A stretch of DNA of 40,971 bases from Fibrobacter sp. UBA4375. GTDB taxonomy: Bacteria; Fibrobacterota; Fibrobacteria; Fibrobacterales; Fibrobacteraceae. Both the position numbers and the translations under genes were made by a program. Location: assembly GCA_002391195.1 (NCBI GenBank), contig DGRZ01000049.1, positions 1-40,971 on the forward strand. The letters run 5' to 3'. Positions 7,902-15,866 of the stretch are shown piece after piece. Positions within the stretch are counted from its first letter, which is position 1. Every line of letters starts with the position of its first letter. The notes under the pieces are model-generated. The model had not been told where the DNA came from. It saw only the letters and a program-made list of their open reading frames with translations, and ran no database searches.

Positions 7902-7936
7902 AAAAATAGAGAAATTATTGAAATTTCTCTATTTTT
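7902..7936. promoter_or_regulatory. 15-bp perfect inverted repeat in the divergent promoter region
   Basis: AAAAATAGAGAAATT (7902-7916) and its exact reverse complement (7922-7936) are separated by five bases. The repeat lies between two divergent genes (starts at 7767 and 7986), about 50 bp before the rightward start. The placement fits an operator read by a dimeric repressor. A bidirectional terminator is less likely because no gene ends here. Confidence 0.55.
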
Positions 7937-7985
7937 AATGTGAAATATTGTCTATATTACTTGTTCAAGTAGGAGGAAATCTTTC

Positions 7986-9398
7986 ATGGCGGTAAGTAAA
8001 TCGGTTGCGAAAAAGAGCAAACTACTGGCAGAACAAATCAGAAAAAGGGCCTGTGAAGAATTAGGCTTACCTGGTTACGGTTTGCCCTTTATTGGACCCA
8101 AGTATTCATTAGGGCGAAAACGACGGATAATGGTTGTTTACGCATATAAGGTTCAGGCTAATAAATCGGCTCTCAGGAATGCTAGTGGAACCACCTATAA
8201 TGAATTCTTCTACAAGAAGGCGGAACTATTATTCAAAAAAGCTGGAAGATTAAGGGTTAACCCGTATGTCGTCGAAGATTCAGGTTTTAATCTATCTTAT
8301 TTGTTAGAGAATGTTGAAAAAGGCATGACATGTGATGATGTTGTGATACATCGTTTTATTCCATACCCTAGCATAGAAGGTGTTGAGGATCAATTTCGTG
8401 ATGATGTTTACAAAAAATCCGTTGATTGGTTTGTTGAGTTGTTGGACCGTTGTCAGCCGACACATGTTTTCATCATTAGACCTTATGATGTTTATCGCAT
8501 GGATTCTGATTTTAGACAATATCGTAGATGTTCATTGCAGGATGTTTTCGATGAACGATATATAATCGCACTTTACGGCTCTGATGATTTTAAGTGGGAA
8601 TCCTTTGTTCCTATGGATGAAGATGCTGAGTTTATTCCAGATTGCGCCTATGACTTGCTGTCGGATAAGACTTTCGCAAGGGTTGCTTTAGAAGATCCGA
8701 GATTGAAGCCCGCCTTGTATTGGAATGAAGAAAAAGTCTTATACTACGGTGTTGACAAGAATGTATCTAAGTATTTTGTGAATAATCCAGAATCCGTAAA
8801 GAAACTATTGTTAGACGAATCATGTCCTGGGAACTTGTGGCTAAAATTGATACAGCCTTTTGAAAATCTTAGATTCGGTCAAATACTATATACGCTATTG
8901 GAACGTATTCCCTGTGAAATCTATAATGAAACGGAAGATGGATTGACATCTCGTTGCAAGTGGATTTCGCAATATAACCGCTATATAAAGGGGTATAGTG
9001 AACTCTTGCAGAAAACAAGGGATATTCATGGTAGAGCAAAAATAAGGTCTCTATCAATAAATCTACAATACGCACTGCAAGGCTTAGCAGATAGAATGCG
9101 CCTTTCTTATGATTCTAAAAAGTTGGCAGAAATACGTGGATATATCGAGAAACTTTATGAAGAAACGGACAAACTGTATGCAGTTCGTCAGCCTGTTAGC
9201 CTTGTAACAAAGAGGCAGAAAATGGCTCGTTCCCGGAGTTTAGACGAGTGGAAAATAAGGGGCTCTGAAGAGCGTGAAACGGTCAAGGCGGGTGCGAATG
9301 ACCCTCCAATACTATATAAGCCTAAAAAGATATCCCAAAAGCAGCTTGACCATCTTGCTCGAATTAGGAAGAAAAGATGGCCAAAGTCAACCAAGTGA
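7986..9398 (+). CDS. Unrecognised 470-residue protein upstream of the type I RM locus
   Basis: I do not recognise this protein. ATG at 7986 follows AGGAGG by eight bases, so the start is firm. The first 60 residues are basic and contain LPFIGPKYSLGRKRRIMVVYAY. Near residues 155-170 a hydrophobic strand, HVFIIRPYDVYRM, follows. The C-terminal 100 residues are strongly basic and helical and end KKISQKQLDHLARIRKKRWPKSTK, which suggests nucleic-acid binding. The gene is more AT-rich than the hsd genes behind it, and 162 bp separate it from hsdM. A defence-linked role is possible from position but is not shown by any motif. Confidence 0.6.
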   Translation: MAVSKSVAKKSKLLAEQIRKRACEELGLPGYGLPFIGPKYSLGRKRRIMVVYAYKVQANKSALRNASGTTYNEFFYKKAELLFKKAGRLRVNPYVVEDSGFNLSYLLENVEKGMTCDDVVIHRFIPYPSIEGVEDQFRDDVYKKSVDWFVELLDRCQPTHVFIIRPYDVYRMDSDFRQYRRCSLQDVFDERYIIALYGSDDFKWESFVPMDEDAEFIPDCAYDLLSDKTFARVALEDPRLKPALYWNEEKVLYYGVDKNVSKYFVNNPESVKKLLLDESCPGNLWLKLIQPFENLRFGQILYTLLERIPCEIYNETEDGLTSRCKWISQYNRYIKGYSELLQKTRDIHGRAKIRSLSINLQYALQGLADRMRLSYDSKKLAEIRGYIEKLYEETDKLYAVRQPVSLVTKRQKMARSRSLDEWKIRGSEERETVKAGANDPPILYKPKKISQKQLDHLARIRKKRWPKSTK

Positions 9399-9560
9399 GA
9401 TTACTTGTGATTAGGACCGGTTATACCAGACTTAAATGTTGAGGTCCAATTTCGAAGGTTCCTTGGAAAAGACTGTTTCTCAGGGTTCATCACTAAGGAC
9501 CTTCTGTAACTTGTCGCCGTATTTGGTTATATTGTAGTCGGAATTTCAATTTAGTTACCC

Positions 9561-11111
9561 ATGCCGAAACCCAAGAAGACTAAGACTGCTAAAGGAAATG
9601 TTCTGCCCGACAAGCCTGAGTCTGCCCAGGAGCAGAAGCTGGAGAATGTGCAGAACCTGTACAATTATTTGTTCGAGGCTTGCAATATCCTTCGCGGTCC
9701 GGTTTCGCAGGACAATTTTAAGGACTATATAACACCGATTCTCTACTACAAGCGCATTTCTGATGTCTATGATGAAGAAATCGAGGCTGCGTTGGAAGAG
9801 AGCGGTGGCGATAAGGAATATGCGAGCCTGCCGGAACAGCACCGTTTCGTGATACCTGATGATTGTCATTGGAAGGATGTTCGTGACCGTTCCGAAAACC
9901 TGGGCGCCGCCATTGTTGGGGCCATGCGTGGCATCGAACTTGCGAATCCTGATACGCTGTATGGCGTTCTTTCGATGTTTTCGGCTCAGAAGTGGACCGA
10001 CAAGAAATCCCTGCCGGATAGCAAGATTCGTGACCTTATCGAGCATCTGAGTACCCGTAAGCTGGGGAACAAGGATTATCCGGCTGACCTTATGGGCGAT
10101 GCCTACGAAATCCTCTTGAAGAAGTTTGCTGATGACTCCAAGGCGCAAGCGGGTGAGTTCTATACGCCGCGTTCGGTGGTCAAGTTGCTGGTGCGCATTC
10201 TCGACCCTAAACCGGGTGAGACCGTCTATGACCCCGCGTGTGGTTCCGGCGGCATGCTGATTGAAGCCGTCCATCACATGCATCACGATAGCCTTTGCTG
10301 TGGCAGCATTTTCGGTCAGGAAAAGAATGTAGTGAACTCTGCCATTGCCAAGATGAACCTGTTCTTGCACGGCGCCTCCGATTTCAACATTATGCAAGGC
10401 GATACGCTGCGTTCGCCGAAGATTCTGCAAGGTGGTGAAATCGCCAAGTTTGACTGCGTTATAGCGAATCCTCCGTTCTCCCTTGAAAAATGGGGCTCGG
10501 TCGAATGGGGCTCCGACAAGTACGGTCGTAACATTTGGGGGACTCCCAGCGACTCTTGCGGTGACTATGCCTGGATTCAGCACATGATTCTGTCTATGGC
10601 ACCCGGAAAAGGCCGTATGGCGGTTGTGATGCCGCAAGGCGTTCTTTTCCGAAGCACCGGTGGCGAAGGTGATATCCGTGAAAAGATGGTCAAGAGCGAC
10701 CTCGTAGAGGCCGTAGTGACCCTGGGTGACAAGCTGTTTTATGGGACGGGTCTTTCTCCCTGTTTCTTGATTCTCCGTAAGCTAAAGCCGACGGAGCATA
10801 GCGCTCGAATCCTGATGATTGACGGATCCAAGATTCTGACCACGAAACGCGCCCAGAACATCCTATCCGACGAAGATGTGGACCGTCTTTACCAACTCTA
10901 TATCGACTACAAGGATGTTGAGGATTACGCCAAAGTCGTTACGCTGGAAGAAGTTGCCGCGAAGTCCTATGACCTCTCGCCGAACAAGTACGTGCAATAC
11001 CATAAGGAAAATGTGCGTCCGTATGCAGATGTGCTGGCCGATTTCAAGGCCGCCTATGAAGAGGTCAAGTTGCGCGAGGCTGAATTTGCTAAGCTGATGG
11101 AGGAATCGTAA
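9561..11111 (+). CDS. hsdM: Type I restriction-modification methyltransferase subunit, first copy
   Basis: The 516-residue HsdM is a Gamma-class N6-adenine DNA methyltransferase. The N-terminal HsdM helical domain (about 30-170) contains YITPILYYKRISDVYDEE. The AdoMet site DPACGSGGML (motif I) is at 224-233 and the catalytic NPPF (motif IV) at 303-306. The EFYTPRSVVKLLVRIL signature before motif I is typical of HsdM. It methylates the site chosen by HsdS within an M2S1 enzyme and, with HsdR, restricts unmodified DNA. It starts MPKPKKTKTAKG, a Lys-rich tail not seen in the next copy. Its TAA overlaps the ATG of the second hsdM by one base (TAATG), so the two are translationally coupled. Confidence 0.95.
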   Translation: MPKPKKTKTAKGNVLPDKPESAQEQKLENVQNLYNYLFEACNILRGPVSQDNFKDYITPILYYKRISDVYDEEIEAALEESGGDKEYASLPEQHRFVIPDDCHWKDVRDRSENLGAAIVGAMRGIELANPDTLYGVLSMFSAQKWTDKKSLPDSKIRDLIEHLSTRKLGNKDYPADLMGDAYEILLKKFADDSKAQAGEFYTPRSVVKLLVRILDPKPGETVYDPACGSGGMLIEAVHHMHHDSLCCGSIFGQEKNVVNSAIAKMNLFLHGASDFNIMQGDTLRSPKILQGGEIAKFDCVIANPPFSLEKWGSVEWGSDKYGRNIWGTPSDSCGDYAWIQHMILSMAPGKGRMAVVMPQGVLFRSTGGEGDIREKMVKSDLVEAVVTLGDKLFYGTGLSPCFLILRKLKPTEHSARILMIDGSKILTTKRAQNILSDEDVDRLYQLYIDYKDVEDYAKVVTLEEVAAKSYDLSPNKYVQYHKENVRPYADVLADFKAAYEEVKLREAEFAKLMEES

Positions 11112-12652
11112 TGCAACACGATGGAAAAACATTCACCTCCGTTGGCAATCAGATAACCCTTGATGACCTTAAGTCGTTTCTTTGGGGTGCTGCTACGCGC
11201 CTACGCGGTCAGATTGATGCAGCTGGCTACAAGGAGTATATTTTCCCACTGCTGTTCTTCAAGCGTATTTCCGATGTATATGACGAGAAAATAGAAGAGT
11301 TCTTGCATGATAGTGGTGGGGATGTTGAATATGCCGAAATGCAAGCCGAAGACTTGACAATTCGCATTCCCGAAGGTGCTCACTGGAAAGATGTTCGCGC
11401 TGTTACCGAGAATGTGGGTCAGAGGCTTGTAGAGGCTTTTATTGCTATCGAACAGGCGAATCCCGGTGTCGAAACCGATGGACGCATCGTAGGCGGTCTG
11501 GATGGCATTTTTGGCCCGAAGGATGGCTGGACGAACAAAGCGAAGATGCCGGATGCCATCATTACGGACTTAATCGAGGAATTTAGCAAGTATAACTTGT
11601 CCCTGGCTGCTTGCCCTGCTGATGAAATGGGTCAGGCCTACGAATATTTGGTTGGAAAGTTTGCCGATGACGCTGGTAATACCGCCCAGGAATTTTACAC
11701 GAACCGAACTGTCGTGACCTTGATGGCAGAAATCTTGCAGCCGAAGCCGGATGAGTCGATTTATGATCCAACATGTGGTTCCGGCGGTATGCTAGTCAAG
11801 TGCTTGAGTTTCCTCCGTGATAAGGGGGAACCTTGGCAGGGCGTGAAGGTTTTTGGTCAAGAAATCAATGCTCTGACCAGTGCAATCGCCCGTATGAACC
11901 TCTATCTGAACGGCGTCGAGGATTTCTCTGTGGTTCGCGAAGATACTTTGCGTCACCCGGCTTTTGTCGATGGTTCTAGGCTCCGTAAGTTCGATATTGT
12001 GCTGGCAAATCCGCCGTACTCCATCAAGCAATGGGATCGCGATGCGTTTATCAACGATAAATGGGGCAGAAATTTCCTTGGGGCGCCTCCTCAAGGCCGT
12101 GCTGATTATGCTTTTTTCCAGCATATCTTAGCCTCGATGGATGATAAAACTGGTCGTTGTGCGATTCTGTTCCCTCATGGGGTCTTGTTCCGCGATGAGG
12201 AACAGGATATCCGCAAGAAACTTGTCGAAATGGACCTTATAGAGTGTGTTATCGGCCTTGGACCGAACCTCTTCTACAATTCACCGATGGAAGCGTGCAT
12301 TATTATATGCAAGTCGAAAAAGTTGAATAAGGCCAAGGGCAAGATTCTTATGATAAATGCCGTGAACGAGGTGGTTCGTAAGAATGCCGAAAGTATGCTG
12401 ACGAACGACCATATTCAGAAGATATTGTCTGCTTATACAGCTTTTGAAACGATAGATGGCTTTAGTAAGGTTGTCTCTATTGATGAAATTGCCGAAAAGC
12501 GGTATAACCTGAACATTTCGTTGTATGCGTATAGCCAGCGTTATGCCCAAAATCAGACTTTGGATGCTGCAAGTGCTTATAATGCTTGGAAACAGTCTTC
12601 GGCGGCTCTGGCAGATGTTTATGATGGTCTAATGGACTTGTTGAATCGGTAG
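11111..12652 (+). CDS. hsdM: Type I restriction-modification methyltransferase subunit, second copy
   Basis: This second HsdM has 513 residues and is paralogous but clearly different from the first. Motif I DPTCGSGGML is at 219-228 and motif IV NPPY at 300-303, so both copies look catalytically intact. The helical domain has YIFPLLFFKRISDVYDEK, aligned with the same stretch in copy one. Seven bases separate its stop from hsdS. Most type I loci have a single hsdM acting as a homodimer on HsdS. Two intact tandem copies suggest a heterodimeric methyltransferase or a duplication being kept for different HsdS half-sites. Confidence 0.95.
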   Translation: MQHDGKTFTSVGNQITLDDLKSFLWGAATRLRGQIDAAGYKEYIFPLLFFKRISDVYDEKIEEFLHDSGGDVEYAEMQAEDLTIRIPEGAHWKDVRAVTENVGQRLVEAFIAIEQANPGVETDGRIVGGLDGIFGPKDGWTNKAKMPDAIITDLIEEFSKYNLSLAACPADEMGQAYEYLVGKFADDAGNTAQEFYTNRTVVTLMAEILQPKPDESIYDPTCGSGGMLVKCLSFLRDKGEPWQGVKVFGQEINALTSAIARMNLYLNGVEDFSVVREDTLRHPAFVDGSRLRKFDIVLANPPYSIKQWDRDAFINDKWGRNFLGAPPQGRADYAFFQHILASMDDKTGRCAILFPHGVLFRDEEQDIRKKLVEMDLIECVIGLGPNLFYNSPMEACIIICKSKKLNKAKGKILMINAVNEVVRKNAESMLTNDHIQKILSAYTAFETIDGFSKVVSIDEIAEKRYNLNISLYAYSQRYAQNQTLDAASAYNAWKQSSAALADVYDGLMDLLNR

Positions 12653-12658
12653 GTCTGT

Positions 12659-13783
12659 ATGAAATTGAGTGAATTTGCAAAAGAATGCCGAGATACTTGG
12701 AAAGAAGACCGTAGTGGCGTTCCCGTTGTTGGTTTGGAGCATTTGGAACCTGGTGAGGTCAAGTTGTCTGCATGGGATGTGGATAGTGAAAATACCTTTA
12801 CCAAGAGATTCAATAAGGGGCAAGTCCTGTTGGGTAGGCGTCGCGTGTATCTGCGTAAGGCCGTTGTTGCTCCGTTTGATGGTATTTGTTCTGGTGATAT
12901 TACGGTTATTGAGGCTATCCCTGGTAAAATTTTGCCGGAATTGCTGCCGTTTGTCATTCAGAACGACGCATTCTTTGATTATGCCGAACAGGGATCCGCT
13001 GGCTCGCTTTCGCCGCGTGTGAAGTGGGAGCATCTTAAAGATTTTGAGGTGAATTTACCATCCATTGATGATCAGAAGGCACTTGCTGAAAAACTATGGG
13101 CTGCATACCGTTTGAAGGAATCCTACAAGAAACTGCTTGCTGCGACTGATGAAATGGTCAAATCGCGGTTTATCGAGATGTTTGGATCTTTGTCGAATAA
13201 TGAAAAGGGATGGCCCACCGGAAAAATGGTAGACGCATGTACATACATCTCTGATGGATCGCATTATAGTCCACCTGATGATTCTGATAGCGATATTCCC
13301 ATGTTGTCAGTTAAAGATATGAACCAAAGTGGGTTTGTTTACGATGATTGCAAACATTTGAGTCTTTCAGAATATGAGAAGTTGTGTCAAAATGGATGTA
13401 AACCACTGTTAAATGATGTGCTGGTGGCTAAAGATGGCAGTTATTTCAAGTACATATTCCCTCTTTTGGAAGAACGAGAACAGGCTATTTTATCGTCTAT
13501 AGCGATACTTCGTCCGAATAGCTCTAAAATTAACGCTCGTTTTCTTTGTGAGTTGTTGAAATCTAAAGAAGTACTGAATATAGTGGAACAGAACTATTTG
13601 ACTGGAACGGCAATTCGTAGAGTGATTCTGAAAGGATTTCGCGATTTAAAGGCCTTTTTTCCACCATTAACTCTTCAAAATGAATTTGAACGGATATACA
13701 ATCAAGCCGATAAATCAGGGTTTGAACTCCGTAAATCCATCGAATCCATAGATGCCGTCATAAAGAGCTTAATCAATAACTAA
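12659..13783 (+). CDS. hsdS: Type I restriction-modification specificity subunit (expressed allele)
   Basis: The 374-residue HsdS begins directly with TRD1 (SGVPVVGLEHLEPGEV, GQVLLGRRRVYLRKAV; about 1-140). It continues through a central conserved helix (AYRLKESYKKLLAATDEMVKS, about 148-168), TRD2 (about 175-345) and a short C-terminal helix (ELRKSIESIDAVIKSL). TRD1 and TRD2 each read half of a bipartite target, and the helices set the spacer. TRD2 is bracketed by two recombination-type sites: S1 (13160-13171) encodes KSRF and E1 (13712-13723) encodes KSGF. Two silent TRD2 cassettes with the same borders lie downstream of the recombinase gene. This copy is intact and sits in the hsdM-hsdM-hsdS line, so it is the expressed specificity. 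Confidence 0.93.
   Translation: MKLSEFAKECRDTWKEDRSGVPVVGLEHLEPGEVKLSAWDVDSENTFTKRFNKGQVLLGRRRVYLRKAVVAPFDGICSGDITVIEAIPGKILPELLPFVIQNDAFFDYAEQGSAGSLSPRVKWEHLKDFEVNLPSIDDQKALAEKLWAAYRLKESYKKLLAATDEMVKSRFIEMFGSLSNNEKGWPTGKMVDACTYISDGSHYSPPDDSDSDIPMLSVKDMNQSGFVYDDCKHLSLSEYEKLCQNGCKPLLNDVLVAKDGSYFKYIFPLLEEREQAILSSIAILRPNSSKINARFLCELLKSKEVLNIVEQNYLTGTAIRRVILKGFRDLKAFFPPLTLQNEFERIYNQADKSGFELRKSIESIDAVIKSLINN
13160..13175 (+). repeat. TRD cassette border site S1 (start of expressed TRD2)
   Basis: The core AAATCGCGGTTT (13160-13171) is followed by ATCGAGATG. It encodes K-S-R-F-I-E-M. It shares 24 of 26 bases with 14814-14839 and the first 20 bases with 15317-15336. Confidence 0.85.
13708..13723 (+). 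repeat. TRD cassette border site E1 (end of expressed TRD2)
   Basis: The sequence is CGATAAATCAGGGTTT with core AAATCAGGGTTT at 13712-13723. It encodes (A-D)-K-S-G-F in the same phase as S1. The E1 to S1 distance is 552 bp, a multiple of three. The same 21-bp stretch, from CAAGCC through GGGTTT, recurs at 15288-15308. Confidence 0.85.
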
Positions 13784-13825
13784 AATACTGGGTCTGCGCG
13801 TTGCTTCACAACCTCGGATTTTAGT

Positions 13826-14812
13826 ATGATAAACAATCTCATCCGCGATATTGAACAGGCGATGTTCAATACGCTCACCAACGAACAGCTTTCGCAGTTG
13901 CGGACGGTCTTGGAGTATTCGTTCCGTAACATCGAAATTGTAGAAAAACAGCCCGAAATCGAAACCGATACCAACCAGAACCTGATTGAAATGTTCATAT
14001 CGGCTAAAAAGGTGGAAGGTTGCTCAGACAAGTCCATAGCCTATTATAGAAGTACACTGAACAAGGCCTTGCAAGTGATCCAAAAGAAAGTGTCGCATAT
14101 ATCCACCGACGATTTACGGCTCTATTTGAACACCTACCAGGTTGATAGCGGGGCCAGTAAGGTGACTGTTGATAACATTCGGCGTATTTTATCCAGCTTC
14201 TTTTCGTGGCTAGAAGAGGAAAATTACATCATCAAGAGTCCCGTTCGCCGCATTCACAAGGTTAAAATAGGCAAGACCGTCAAGGAAACCTATACTGACG
14301 AGGCTTTGGAACAGATGCGCGACCATTGCGACAACTCCCGTGACCTGGCTTTGGTAGATTTGCTGGCTTCTACGGGTATGCGCGTGGGTGAGCTTGTGAA
14401 ACTGAACCGGAACGATATCGACTTTCACAATAGGGAATGTGTCGTGACGGGTAAAGGGGATAAACAGCGACGGGTTTACTTTGATGCTCGGACCAAGATC
14501 CACCTTCAAAAGTACCTCGAAGAGCGTTCTGATACGAATGAGGCTTTGTTTGTGTCGTTGTTGGCGCCTTATAACCGGCTTCAAATCAGCGGGGTAGAAA
14601 TTCGGTTGCGGCAATTTGGCCGTGAACTGAACATCCCCAAGGTACACCCGCACAAGTTCCGGCGAACATTGGCTACGATGGCCATAGACAAGGGGATGCC
14701 TATTGAACAAGTTCAACACCTATTAGGCCACCAAAGCCTTGATACCACACTACAATACGCCATGGTCAACCAGAACAATGTCAAGATATCCCACCGTAAA
14801 TACATCGGGTAG
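13826..14812 (+). CDS. Tyrosine site-specific recombinase inside the hsdS locus
   Basis: The 328-residue XerC/D-like recombinase has a SAM-like core-binding domain (about 50-140, DKSIAYYRSTLNKAL) and a catalytic domain with every catalytic residue in place. These are R186 in STGMRVGEL, K210 in VTGKGDKQRR, H276 and R279 in HPHKFRRT, H302 in LLGHQSLDTT, and nucleophile Y311 in LQYA. It sits between the expressed hsdS and two silent TRD2 cassettes, and its stop codon abuts the first silent cassette border. Recombinases placed this way in other type I loci (PsrA/CreX-like) switch HsdS alleles by inversion at inverted repeats. Here the visible sites are direct repeats. An 8-bp inverted repeat (ACTAAAAT at 13779, ATTTTAGT at 13818) spans the gap before its ATG. 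Confidence 0.93.
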   Translation: MINNLIRDIEQAMFNTLTNEQLSQLRTVLEYSFRNIEIVEKQPEIETDTNQNLIEMFISAKKVEGCSDKSIAYYRSTLNKALQVIQKKVSHISTDDLRLYLNTYQVDSGASKVTVDNIRRILSSFFSWLEEENYIIKSPVRRIHKVKIGKTVKETYTDEALEQMRDHCDNSRDLALVDLLASTGMRVGELVKLNRNDIDFHNRECVVTGKGDKQRRVYFDARTKIHLQKYLEERSDTNEALFVSLLAPYNRLQISGVEIRLRQFGRELNIPKVHPHKFRRTLATMAIDKGMPIEQVQHLLGHQSLDTTLQYAMVNQNNVKISHRKYIG

Positions 14813-14813
14813 C

Positions 14814-14839
14814 AAGTCGCGGTTTATAGAGATGTTTGG
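14814..14839 (+). repeat. TRD cassette border site S2 (start of first silent cassette)
   Basis: The core AAGTCGCGGTTT (14814-14825) differs from S1 at two positions over 26 bp and encodes KSRFIEMFG. It begins one base after the recombinase stop codon. Confidence 0.85.
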
Positions 14840-15292
14840 TATGGAATCTACGCAGATACCTTTAGCAGATATTGTTGTTGTAAAGGATAATCTTCGCAAG
14901 CCTTTGAATGATGGTGCTCGCAGTGCTATGAGGCAAGGGGATTTGTTTCCGTATTATGGAGCTACGGGAATTGTTGATTATATCAACGATTATCTTACGA
15001 ATGAAGAATTGCTTTGTATTGCAGAAGATTGTGGTGATTACGATGCTGGCGCCGCGAGTTCATATATAATTACTGGGAAAGCATGGGTTAATAATCATGC
15101 TCACCTTGTTAAGGTCATTGAGTCTGTGTGTAACATTAAATATCTGCATCAATATCTGAAAATGATGGATTTGAATCCTTACGTCAGTGGAACAACCCGA
15201 AAAAAGTTAACTCAATCCAAAATGTTACAAATACCAGTTGTATTGCCTTCTAAGGATAAACAAGATGCTTTTGTTCTGTTGACGGAGCAAGC

Positions 15293-15312
15293 CGATAAAT
15301 CAGGGTTTATCG
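15293..15312 (+). repeat. TRD cassette border site E2, with full dyad symmetry
   Basis: CGATAAA-TCAGGG-TTTATCG is a perfect 7-bp inverted repeat around a 6-bp centre. That arrangement is typical of a tyrosine recombinase core site. The other border sites keep the centre and one strong arm. The core AAATCAGGGTTT is at 15297-15308 and encodes K-S-G-F. It lies 4 bp before site S3's flank. Confidence 0.85.
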
Positions 15313-15316
15313 TTTC

Positions 15317-15338
15317 AAATCGCGGTTTATCGAGATGT
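15317..15338 (+). repeat. TRD cassette border site S3 (start of second silent cassette)
   Basis: The core AAATCGCGGTTT (15317-15328) is identical to S1 and is followed by the same ATCGAGATG. It encodes K-S-R-F-I-E-M. Confidence 0.85.
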
Positions 15339-15813
15339 CTAACGAAAAATATGATCATATTCGAATAGGCGATGTTTGTGATTTAGTTAATGGCAGGGCA
15401 TTCAAACCGAGTGAATGGAGGTCTTTGGGGTTGCCTATAGTTCGCATTCAAAACCTAAATGATCCTTCTGCCGAATACCATTATTATGATGGCTCTGTTG
15501 AGGAGCGATTTATTATAGATAATGGTGATTTGCTTTTTTCATGGTCTGGTACACCAGGAACATCGTTTGGATCCTTTATCTGGCTTGGCGATAAGGCTAT
15601 TTTGAATCAGCATATTTTTAAGGTTAAGGAAAAACCGATGATATTGCGAACATTCCTAAAGATATCGTTTGATGCGAATATTGATAGAATTATTACCAAG
15701 GCTCATGGCGGAGCGGGCTTAAAGCATATTACAAAAAGTGAACTTGAGAATATTGAAATAACATTACCGCCTTTGGAAAAGCAACAGTATTATGTTGCAT
15801 TTATGGAACATGC

Positions 15814-15829
15814 CGATAAATCAGGGTAT
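15814..15829 (+). repeat. TRD cassette border site E3 (end of second silent cassette)
   Basis: CGATAAATCAGGGTAT (core 15818-15829) differs from E1 by one base. It encodes K-S-G-Y and is followed two codons later by the stop. Confidence 0.8.
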
Positions 15830-15866
15830 TTTAATTAAATTATATTGAAGCCAACGAGGAAACCAC

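Larger units (their letters stand above)
14814..15368 (+). pseudogene. Silent hsdS TRD2 cassette 1
   Basis: This fragment has no start codon of its own for the TRD frame. It opens KSRFIEMFGMESTQIPLADIVVV, continues with a TRD-like LNDGARSAMRQGDLFPYYGATGIVDYI fold (typical TRD beta segment) and closes TEQADKSGF, then runs on to a stop at 15366-15368. It is a different TRD from the expressed one. Its borders S2 and E2 are 483 bp apart, a multiple of three, so joining it behind hsdS codon 168 would give an in-frame HsdS with another specificity. Confidence 0.82.
15317..15838 (+). pseudogene. Silent hsdS TRD2 cassette 2
   Basis: The cassette reads KSRFIEM then SNEKYDHIRIGDVCDLVNGRAF, a classic TRD opening. 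It continues with LPIVRIQNL, DLLFSWSGTPGTSFGSFIW, ILNQHIFKV and LPPLEKQQ, and ends EHADKSGYFN before the stop. It shares no TRD similarity by eye with the other two cassettes. The only start codon is the Met of KSRFIEM at 15335, which lacks a ribosome site. It therefore looks silent, although translation as a half-subunit cannot be excluded. S3 to E3 is 501 bp, a multiple of three. Confidence 0.82.

Noticed and set aside
9555..10637. Leftward 360-codon frame opposite the first hsdM
   Set aside because: It is antisense to a gene with all methyltransferase motifs and shows no recognisable fold or ribosome site.
13160..15829. Classic inverted-repeat hsdS shufflon
   Set aside because: All six border cores are in the same orientation. 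Start and end borders are only weakly similar when one is inverted (about 12 of 16 bases), so inversion is not the simplest model.
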